Assembly (NCBI GenBank): GCA_021732415.1
Contig: JAKFVC010000065.1
Span: 1-64,000 of the forward strand
Origin: Planctomycetaceae bacterium
Lineage (GTDB): Bacteria; Planctomycetota; Planctomycetia; Planctomycetales; Planctomycetaceae
DNA: 64,000 nt
Reading direction: 5' to 3'
Position numbers and translations under genes: made by a program. Shown piece by piece: positions 54,531 through 64,000 of the stretch; the first letter of the stretch is position 1, and each line of letters opens with the position of its first letter. The notes below the pieces were generated by a model. It was not told the DNA's origin and did not search any database. It saw nothing but the letters and a program-made list of their open reading frames with translations.

Positions 54531-55547
54531 TCAAAACGATTCGGCTTGTCGCAAATATTCAGCCGCATCCTCTGGCAAGGTCGTGTTGATCGACATTCCA
54601 CTACCCATCTCAAAACCGGCCTGCGTCGTCAATCGGGGCAGAATCTGGATATGCCACAGGAAATACTGTTTGCCTTCGTCTCCGCGTGGCGCGGTGTTTA
54701 GAATGAGATTGAAGGCGGGGTTATCCAGTCCGCAGAACAGCTTTTGAAGGACGGTTTTTAACAATTCCGCCAGCGGTCGAAACAGGGATGCCTCTACCCT
54801 GCCGAATGAAGAATTGTGCCGCTTGGGCAAGATCCAGATTTCAAACGGCACATGCGACGCATAGGGTGAAATCGCGGCATAGTGATCGTTTTCCGCGACG
54901 ACTCGCTCGCGTGCGAGAAGCTCTTCATGAAGGAGTACACAGTACAAGCAGCTACCAGTCTGATCGAAAAAGTCGGTCGCCACGTGATGCTTGAGGCGGA
55001 GCAGCTGGGGCACGACCGGCATGGCGATAAGCTGGCAATGCGGATGTCGCAGTGACGTACCGGCCTGCTCTCCGTGATTCTTGAAGATGACGATCGTTTG
55101 AAACCGCGAGTCGCGCATCAAGTCGTTGAATCGGAGTTGCAATGCGCGAAGCAGAAACTCGACTTGCTCGACCGGCTGTTGCGCTAGGAACAGGTCGTGA
55201 TCGGGCGACTCGACGATCACCTCATGTGCTCCACAACCACCCATGTGACGAAAGGTCGGCCCCTCTTCCTGTCGTCGTGTTTCCTCTTCGATCCGCAGTG
55301 CCGGGAACTTGTTGGGGATCACTCGCACTCGCCATCCTGGCGTGTTTGGCGCGGTTCCGCCCCGTAGAGCGTAAATCTCCGGGCTCGTCATTTGTTCGTT
55401 GCCCTGACAGAACGGGCATTTCCCCTCTGACGGAAGCGAAGCTTCACTTTCTTCGGCGGCCTGCTTCCATTCATGTGGGCGACGTGCTCGTTCTGGAGCG
55501 AAGATCACCCAGTCATTCGTGGTGACGTCCTGGCGGAGGAGTGACAT
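54531..55547 (-). CDS. galT: Galactose-1-phosphate uridylyltransferase
   Basis: A protein of about 338 residues that exchanges UDP between glucose-1-phosphate and galactose-1-phosphate, part of the Leloir pathway. It starts MSLLRQDVTTNDWVIFAPER, has the zinc pair CPFC at residues 44-47, the loop GCGAHEVIVESPDHD, and the active-site HPHCQ at 168-172, where His170 is the expected nucleophile. Most relatives have HPHGQ or HPHSQ, so Cys171 is unusual. GAGG 7 nt before the ATG at 55547 supports the start. No galK or galE is beside it. A remnant of a second copy is in the mosaic pseudogene at 11715-12395. Confidence 0.88.
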   Translation of the reverse strand: MSLLRQDVTTNDWVIFAPERARRPHEWKQAAEESEASLPSEGKCPFCQGNEQMTSPEIYALRGGTAPNTPGWRVRVIPNKFPALRIEEETRRQEEGPTFRHMGGCGAHEVIVESPDHDLFLAQQPVEQVEFLLRALQLRFNDLMRDSRFQTIVIFKNHGEQAGTSLRHPHCQLIAMPVVPQLLRLKHHVATDFFDQTGSCLYCVLLHEELLARERVVAENDHYAAISPYASHVPFEIWILPKRHNSSFGRVEASLFRPLAELLKTVLQKLFCGLDNPAFNLILNTAPRGDEGKQYFLWHIQILPRLTTQAGFEMGSGMSINTTLPEDAAEYLRQAESF

Positions 55548-55676
55548 GGCGGGACCTCTGAGACATAAGTGAATACTGAAATCGGATTGACTCGGCCCGA
55601 CTCCCGGCACAGCCCACGGCGCTATTGTGGATCAGACATCGTCGTCGCCAAATCGGATTGTTAGGTTGGTCCACAC

Positions 55677-58600
55677 TCAGTTGCTGGCGGAAATTGATCG
55701 GTTCGCACGCCGAAACTGCCATTCCTTTACCATACAGTAACAGCACGGGATCACAAAAAGTGTAATGAGGGCGACCGACATGCCGCCGACGCTGGGAATG
55801 GCCATCGGTTGCATGACATCGGAGCCACGGCCGGTGTCGAAGAAAATCGGGGCCAGGCCGATGATGGTGGTGGCGGAAGTCATCAGGCAAGGGCGGATCC
55901 GCTTCAATCCAGCTTCGACGACGAGACTACGAACATCATCGACGGATTGCGGTGGCTTGTCGCGGAAAAGGTCCTCCAGGTAGGTGAGCATCACCACGCT
56001 GTCGTCGTCGGATACACCGATCAAGGCGATGAAACCGACCCAGACGGCGACGCTCAGGTTCGCTCCGTAAAACAGCAGGGCGATGAAGCCGCCCGACACT
56101 GAGACCGCGATGTCAATGAACACCAGGAATACCAGCCACCATTTGCCAAAACTGAAGTACAACGAAAAGACCATCGACAACAACACGAGCGGCATCAGTA
56201 GTGACAGCCGGCTCATCGCTCGCTGCTGGTTCTCGAATTGGCCAGACCATGTCCAATAGTAGCCCGGAGGTACGATCAAGGTGGCTTCGGTATGTTGGCC
56301 GGCGGCGACGAGTTCGTCGCTGCGTTTGCGTTCGGATTGGAGCAGACGTTCGGCGTCTTCGACGACGCTGATTTCGTCGCGGTCGCGGGTATTGAGCGTC
56401 ACGTACCCGACCAGCAACCCATTTTCACTCTTGATCTCTTGCGGACCAATGCTGTAGGTCAGCTTGGCGACTTGGGCGATTGGGACCTGAGCTCCGGTTG
56501 AGGTCGGTACGAGGATGTGCTCCAGATCGTCGAAGCGTTCGCGCAGCTCACGTGGGTAGCGGACGCGGATCGGATAGCGTTCGCGGCCTTCGACGGTGGT
56601 GGTCAGTCGTTCGCCGCCGATGGCGATCTCGATGACATCCTGGATATCGCGAATACTGACGCCGAGTCGTGCGGCTGCCTCGCGGTCGATTTCATATTCG
56701 AGGTACGGTTTGCCAATGAGCCGGTCGGCGACAACATCCACCGCGCCGGGCACCTTTTTGAGGAGCTGCTCCATTTGCAGCCCGACTCGTTCGATTTCCT
56801 TCAGGTCCGCGCCATAGATCTTGACCCCCATCATTGCGCGAAAGCCAGTTTGCAGCATGACTAGTCGCGTCTGAATCGGCTGCAGCCAGGTGGGCAACAC
56901 GCCGGGAATTGCGGCTTTCTGATTCAACTCTTCCAGGATTTCGGCCTTCGTAATTCGTCGCTCTTCAGGCCAGAAGTACTGCAATCCAGGGCGACACCAC
57001 GCGAGCCACGATTGATCGCTGTGCCAGCGTGTTTGCGACACAATGCGCCATTGGTTTTCCGGTTTCAAGGTGACGATTGTCTCGATCATGGTGATCGGTG
57101 CGGGATCCAGGGACGACCCGGCTCGGCCGACCTTGCCGACGACGTGATTGACTTCGGCCACCGTGCTGATGGCAATGTCTTGTTGCTTGATGACCTCTTC
57201 GGCGATGGTGAGCGATGCCGAAGGCAAGAGCGATGGCATATACAGGAACGAGCCCTCATCCAGCGGCGGCATGAATTCGCGACCGATGCCCGGAAATGAT
57301 TGTTCGAGACGCTGCCAACCTGCCGTGCGTGTGATGTCGACACCCACGACTCGACATGCCGTTGAGATCGGAGCGCCAACGAGGTCAAAGCCCAGCCACA
57401 CCGTGAAACCCAACGCAATAATGCCTGCCGGGATCGTCAAGAACGTTCTTTTGTGTGTGAGCGCCCAACGCAATGTCGGTCGGTAGAACTTGAAGATCAG
57501 TTGCGAAACGCAGTTCTCTTCCAGTGGAATGAGTTGTTCGCGGCCCATGCGGTAGACCAACGCGCCGACGATGAACCCGACGGCCAGGGCCGTGGGCCAG
57601 CCGCTCCAGGTTGCCCCGAGATCGAGACCCCAGACCAGCGCAACGCGCAGAGCGATCATCGCCGCGATACCGGCCAGGCTTCCGAATAGCAGTGATCGAC
57701 GACGCGACCAGGTCACTGGTTTCAATAAGTAGTAGCTGAGCACCGGCACGACGGTAATGGCCAGGATGACTGAGGCGGCGATCGCGAATGTCTTCGTGTA
57801 GGCCAGCGGCCGAAACATCTTCCCTTCCGGCCCGGTAAGGGCGAAAACCGGAATGAACGACACGACCGTGTTGACGACCGCCGTGACGATGGCCCCACCG
57901 ACTTCGGTCGCGGACTCGTAGACCACATCAAAATAGGCACGGTTCTTATCGGTTGTCAGTCGGCGGTAGATGTTCTCCGTCATGATGATGCCCATGTCGC
58001 TGACATCGCCGATGGCAATGGCGATCCCCGCCAGCGACATGATGTTGCTGTCCACTCCGAGCCAGTACATCGCGATGAAGCTCATGGCGAGTGCCAAGGG
58101 CAGCGTTGGTAGCACGGCCAGTGAGCTCCGCAGGTGCAATAGAAACAGGATGGTAACGAAGGCCACGGCAATCGACTCTTCGATCAGATTGTCCTTCAGT
58201 GTGCCCATGACTTCATAAATAATGTCGGTGCGGTCATAGTAGGGCACGAGCTTTACCGGCACTGCCTTCCCCGAAGGCAGCGTGATTCGCAAGCCGGGTT
58301 CCATCTCAGCGATTTTCTGTTTGACGCGATTGATGACGGCCAGCGGGTTCTCGCCATAGCGCATCAGGACGACGGCTCCGGTGGCTTCGCGGCCGGCATT
58401 GTCGAGCGTGCCACGGCGAAATTCCGGGCCAAGCTGTACCGTTGCGACGTTCTTCACATAGATCGGTGTCCCTGCTTCCTGGCGGATGACAATGTTCTCA
58501 ATATCCTGAACATTGCGGATAAAGCCTTTACCACGGATGAAGAACTCAAAGCGATTGCTCTCGACGACTTTGGCTCCGACGTCAATGTTGCTTTTGCGGA

Positions 58601-59222
58601 CCGCTTCGTAAACGTCAGGCAAGTTGACGCGGTGCGCGCGAAGCTTTTCCGGGATTACGTCGATTTGGTACTCGCGCACGTAGCCGCCCAGCGTCGAGAC
58701 TTCCGTCACGCCCTCGACAGACTGCAACTGATACCGAATGTACCAGTCCTGTAGCGACCGCAATTGCGCGAGGTCCGCACCTTCGGCTTCCAGTGTGTAA
58801 TAAAAAATCTGTCCCAGGGCCGTTGCGTCCGATCCGAGCGTCGGTGTCACACCTTGCGGCAACCGCCCTTCCGCGACGTTCATTCGTTCGAGAACCCGTG
58901 ACCGCGCCCAGTAATATTCGGCTTCGTCCTTAAAGATGATGAACACCATCGAAAAGCCGAAACCGGAGAATGACCGGATCGTTTTCACGCCGGGAGTACC
59001 CGACAGGCTGACGGTCAGCGGGTAAGTGACCTGGTCTTCGACATCTTGCGGTGAGCGGCCGGGCCAATCGGCCAGCACAATGACCTGTTTCTCGCCGATG
59101 TCCGGAATGGCATCGATCGGGATGTTGGCCACTGCGTAATAACCAGCGCCGAGCAACAAGAGCGTTGCCAGCATTACGAGGAACCGGTTGAGCAGACACC
59201 AGCGAATAATGAGGTTGACCAT
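55677..59222 (-). CDS. cusA: CusA-type RND copper/silver efflux pump
   Basis: A 1181-residue inner-membrane pump of the HME-RND family. It begins MVNLIIRWCLLNRFLVMLAT, followed by PIDAIPDIGEKQVIVLADWP and QDVEDQVTYPLTVSLSGTPG, the CusA signature. The helix-four region reads AIGDVSDMGIIMTENIYRRL. It has an extra pair of membrane helices near the middle (about residue 540-580). It is downstream of its adaptor (59241-60932) by 18 bases. No TolC gene is adjacent; the two TolC genes at 31-35 kb could serve both pumps. Copper or silver is the likely substrate because of the HMBD domains in the adaptor. Confidence 0.92.
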   Translation of the reverse strand: MVNLIIRWCLLNRFLVMLATLLLLGAGYYAVANIPIDAIPDIGEKQVIVLADWPGRSPQDVEDQVTYPLTVSLSGTPGVKTIRSFSGFGFSMVFIIFKDEAEYYWARSRVLERMNVAEGRLPQGVTPTLGSDATALGQIFYYTLEAEGADLAQLRSLQDWYIRYQLQSVEGVTEVSTLGGYVREYQIDVIPEKLRAHRVNLPDVYEAVRKSNIDVGAKVVESNRFEFFIRGKGFIRNVQDIENIVIRQEAGTPIYVKNVATVQLGPEFRRGTLDNAGREATGAVVLMRYGENPLAVINRVKQKIAEMEPGLRITLPSGKAVPVKLVPYYDRTDIIYEVMGTLKDNLIEESIAVAFVTILFLLHLRSSLAVLPTLPLALAMSFIAMYWLGVDSNIMSLAGIAIAIGDVSDMGIIMTENIYRRLTTDKNRAYFDVVYESATEVGGAIVTAVVNTVVSFIPVFALTGPEGKMFRPLAYTKTFAIAASVILAITVVPVLSYYLLKPVTWSRRRSLLFGSLAGIAAMIALRVALVWGLDLGATWSGWPTALAVGFIVGALVYRMGREQLIPLEENCVSQLIFKFYRPTLRWALTHKRTFLTIPAGIIALGFTVWLGFDLVGAPISTACRVVGVDITRTAGWQRLEQSFPGIGREFMPPLDEGSFLYMPSLLPSASLTIAEEVIKQQDIAISTVAEVNHVVGKVGRAGSSLDPAPITMIETIVTLKPENQWRIVSQTRWHSDQSWLAWCRPGLQYFWPEERRITKAEILEELNQKAAIPGVLPTWLQPIQTRLVMLQTGFRAMMGVKIYGADLKEIERVGLQMEQLLKKVPGAVDVVADRLIGKPYLEYEIDREAAARLGVSIRDIQDVIEIAIGGERLTTTVEGRERYPIRVRYPRELRERFDDLEHILVPTSTGAQVPIAQVAKLTYSIGPQEIKSENGLLVGYVTLNTRDRDEISVVEDAERLLQSERKRSDELVAAGQHTEATLIVPPGYYWTWSGQFENQQRAMSRLSLLMPLVLLSMVFSLYFSFGKWWLVFLVFIDIAVSVSGGFIALLFYGANLSVAVWVGFIALIGVSDDDSVVMLTYLEDLFRDKPPQSVDDVRSLVVEAGLKRIRPCLMTSATTIIGLAPIFFDTGRGSDVMQPMAIPSVGGMSVALITLFVIPCCYCMVKEWQFRRANRSISASN

Positions 59223-59240
59223 GACGTCGCTTCCGAAATT

Positions 59241-60932
59241 CTAATGCTGATGTCCGCCGGCAGCGGATTTGGGTTCAGTGGTCATCGCGCCGCCGTGACC
59301 ACTGTGACCGGAGTGCAACGCCATCCCGGTTTGCCCCACGGGATACAACAGGCTCGGCATTCCTTCTATCTGCCGCTGGCTGTCGAGCAGGAAGCCGCTT
59401 TGTGAGACGACTTCGTCTCCGTCGCTGAGGCCCTCCGTCACGACGAAGTACTCACGCCGTTTCCCCGACTCATCCATCGAATGAGCGCGCGGGCCGAGTT
59501 TGAGTTCGACCAATTCATAGGCACCCTCACCGGTCAGTCGGTACGTGATCCGTCGTCGGCCAGTATCGAGCACTGCTGAAACGGGAATAGCCAGCACGCC
59601 CTTGGTGGATGTTGCCTTCTTGGGAGACGATGGCCCGGCCGCGTGTCCTTCGTGACCAGTTTGTCCTGCATGCGATTCCGACTTCAGCATTTTCGTCGCG
59701 GCTGTCGGCTTTTTCGTGTGGGCCGAGTGATCTTCTTGCTCGTCCTTTGCAGTGCGTGCGCTCCCCGGCGAATTAACCACCGCGTTCTCGGGCTTCGGCT
59801 TCGGCTTCGGCTGTCGATTTTCCGGCAACGGTCGACGTTCCGGCACCTTCTCCAACGGCATCTCGCAAATTGGACACTTGCCAGGCTCGCGTCGCACGAC
59901 TTCGGGGTGCATGGGACAGACGAACTTCCCTTCCAGGCCGGTCGGTTCGGGCGTGCCGTCCGGACGCAATCGGACGTGAATTGTCGCCGTCGCGAACATC
60001 TGCGGTTTGAGCAGGCGGTCCGCGTTCTTGATGTTCACACGGACGCGAATCGTTCGCGTCGCGTCGTCGAGGAACGGGTCGATGAACATAATCGAACCGG
60101 TGAATGTCTCACCCGGATAGGCGTCCAATTGGACATCAACCGTCTGTCCAAAACGGATCCAGGCGACATCGAACTCGTAGATATTGAGATACAACCAAAT
60201 CGGGTCGAGGTCAGCGATGCGATAGATTTGGTCGCCTGTCTTCAGGTATTGCCCGACGCGGACGTTCTTTTCGATGACTGTGCCACCGATGGGTGCGAAC
60301 ACCGTCAGGTGCGTGGTTGGTTTATGGGAGGTCTCGATCTCGGCGATTTGCTCCTCGAGGATGCCGAGTAACCGTAGCTTGGTGCGAGCCGATTCCAATC
60401 GCGATTGGGCGAAGCTCTTGGTGACTGGCGAGGTTGGTTTTTCGATGCCAACCGCATCTAATCCAAGCAGTAGTTCGTTCTGGGCGACCAGCAAATCCGG
60501 GCTGTAAATCTGAACGAGATGATCCCCTTTCTTGACTTCGACGCCGGTGAAGTCCACAAATAGACGATCAACACGGCCATCAATGCGCGATGAGATATAT
60601 GCCACCTGCCGTTCGCTATAGTCGAGCTTGCCGACGGTGCGTATCTCCTTGAACAGTTCGCGACGTTGGATCTGTTCGGTAACCAGACCTGCTCGCGTTT
60701 CCAGGTCGTCGCGGGCACTCGGCAACTTGGAAACCGGAATCAACTTCATACCACAGATCGGACAGTTGCCGGGATTGGGCAAGCGAATCTGCGGGTGCAT
60801 GGAACAGGTCCATGTGTCACTTCCAGAGGCAGCATGCCCCGTCCCTCTCGGCCACCACACGATCAATGCCAGTAAGAGGGCCAGCCCTCCCCCGACCGTT
60901 CCAAGTCTCAGCGCACCAGATTTCCAGTTCAT
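59241..60932 (-). CDS. cusB: CusB-type membrane-fusion protein with two HMBD modules
   Basis: A 563-residue periplasmic adaptor. After an N-terminal helix (VGGGLALLLALIVWW) comes an HMBD (CSMHPQIRLPNPGNCPICGM), then the biotinyl-like and hairpin parts (SRIDGRVDRLFVDFTGVEVK), the barrel VDVQLDAYPGETFTGSIMFI, and, unusually, a second HMBD inserted further on ([20 protein letters not shown]) followed by a His/Lys/Pro-rich linker and a C-terminal domain. The tail is His-rich (HSGHSGHGGAM). It links CusA to an outer-membrane channel and binds Cu(I)/Ag(I). The second HMBD is not in typical CusB. Confidence 0.9.
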   Translation of the reverse strand: MNWKSGALRLGTVGGGLALLLALIVWWPRGTGHAASGSDTWTCSMHPQIRLPNPGNCPICGMKLIPVSKLPSARDDLETRAGLVTEQIQRRELFKEIRTVGKLDYSERQVAYISSRIDGRVDRLFVDFTGVEVKKGDHLVQIYSPDLLVAQNELLLGLDAVGIEKPTSPVTKSFAQSRLESARTKLRLLGILEEQIAEIETSHKPTTHLTVFAPIGGTVIEKNVRVGQYLKTGDQIYRIADLDPIWLYLNIYEFDVAWIRFGQTVDVQLDAYPGETFTGSIMFIDPFLDDATRTIRVRVNIKNADRLLKPQMFATATIHVRLRPDGTPEPTGLEGKFVCPMHPEVVRREPGKCPICEMPLEKVPERRPLPENRQPKPKPKPENAVVNSPGSARTAKDEQEDHSAHTKKPTAATKMLKSESHAGQTGHEGHAAGPSSPKKATSTKGVLAIPVSAVLDTGRRRITYRLTGEGAYELVELKLGPRAHSMDESGKRREYFVVTEGLSDGDEVVSQSGFLLDSQRQIEGMPSLLYPVGQTGMALHSGHSGHGGAMTTEPKSAAGGHQH

Positions 60933-60956
60933 AACAGAACTCCTGCCATAGCGACG

Positions 60957-63689
<2,733 letters not shown>

Positions 63690-63729
63690 CGGCTTCGTCT
63701 TGTCGTAAGGGTGTCTGGAGAAACGAAAA

Positions 63730-63758
63730 GGGGCAGGCAATGATCATTTGCCTGCCCC
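63730..63758 (-). terminator. Rho-independent terminator between partial gene and ATPase
   Basis: GGGGCAGGCAA at 63730-63740 and TTGCCTGCCCC at 63748-63758 form a perfect 11-bp stem with a 7-base loop. On the minus strand the stem is followed by CTTTTCGTTT, a U-rich tail. It lies just after the stop codon of the partial gene at 63779, so it ends that transcript and separates it from the P2 ATPase/cus genes. Confidence 0.85.
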
Positions 63759-63778
63759 CGCGCCGCGTCAATACAAAT

Positions 63779-64000
63779 CTACTTTGGGGCATCTTTCTTC
63801 GCGGCCACCTTTTTGGGTGGGGTCAAAGTCTCAATCTTGAGTAGCTTCAGGAGCTTTGCCGTCTCAGTGCGGGCGGCATCGACTTCGTGCCACATCTCGC
63901 TGCAGCAATCGCCGATCACGACGTGATCACCGTGTTCCTTGAGGCAGTGTTCCTCCGCCATGCCGCAGACCTCGTGAGCCTTGGCATGGTGCTTCTCAAT
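63779..64000 (-). CDS. Partial gene: Cys/His periplasmic protein (C-terminal part)
   Basis: The visible 73 residues are the end of a protein whose start lies beyond the right edge of the window. It reads EKHHAKAHEVCGMAEEHCLK, then GDCCSEMWHEVDAARTETAK, and finishes with a Lys/Pro/Ala tail (TPPKKVAAKKDAPK). The same layout, IEKHLAVAMDHHK, EVCCKDH and DCCSDM with a Pro/Lys tail, occurs in the frameshifted gene at 12743-13343, so the two are paralogs. Probably a periplasmic metal-binding or sensor protein. The terminator at 63730-63758 ends it. Confidence 0.7.
   Translation of the reverse strand: MEKHHAKAHEVCGMAEEHCLKEHGDHVVIGDCCSEMWHEVDAARTETAKLLKLLKIETLTPPKKVAAKKDAPK

Overview
The window looks like a chromosomal metal-resistance island from a planctomycete-like bacterium. 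That placement is an inference from a DUF1257 protein, many secreted Gly/His/Tyr- or Met-rich proteins, CCxGC metal-binding lipoproteins and a moderately high-GC genome. No rRNA, tRNA, CRISPR array or recognisable transposase was found.

Left part (1-13.3 kb) is sparse and partly decayed. It has a DUF1257 protein, a secreted protein with a small membrane partner, a protein made almost only of eight DnaJ-type zinc motifs, an XRE regulator and a UvrD-like helicase. Between them lie long gene-free stretches and broken genes: a cold-shock gene with a one-base deletion, a glycogen phosphorylase/galT mosaic with an internal stop, a possible Na/Ca-exchanger remnant, and a signal-peptide protein frameshifted in a run of eight G.

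Plus-strand block (13.7-29.8 kb): an ECF sigma factor and a damaged zf-HC2 anti-sigma factor lead into a YHS/HMBD copper P1B-ATPase, a 52-aa Cys-rich protein, a Met-rich repeat protein, a single-domain CBM48 protein and small periplasmic Cys proteins. Next comes a tightly coupled redox cassette: hemerythrin-like protein, Met-rich membrane protein, flavin/2Fe-2S reductase, b-type membrane cytochrome and heptaheme cytochrome c. It is followed by a BON protein, a site-2 protease, a glucose-6-phosphate dehydrogenase and a glucoamylase-family protein. The CBM48 protein, the dehydrogenase and the glucoamylase each carry a local cysteine cluster that looks unusual for its family; this is the most striking signal in the window.

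Minus-strand block (51.6-29.8 kb): two CpxP/CnrR-like metal sensors or chaperones flank a ferric-reductase-like flavoprotein. Then come four consecutive proteins with TRASH-like CCxxC metal-binding domains (five domains in all), a secreted YtkA/FixH-like protein, a duplicated membrane-fusion protein, an HME-RND pump with a His-rich loop, Gly/His-rich secreted proteins, two TolC-family outer-membrane factors and a Met-rich multicopper oxidase.

Right end (52.1-64 kb): a Gly/Tyr-rich secreted protein, a probable HhH plus PD-(D/E)XK nuclease, galT, a second CusA/CusB pair with two HMBD modules in the adaptor, a P2-type cation ATPase, a clear terminator, and the end of a gene paralogous to the frameshifted gene near 13 kb.

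Taken together, the genes fit a copper/silver or broader metal detoxification system: cytoplasmic export (P-type ATPases), periplasmic binding and oxidation (Met- and Cys-rich proteins, multicopper oxidase), efflux across the envelope (two RND systems), and possibly NAD(P)H-driven metal reduction fed by sugar metabolism. The last link is inference.
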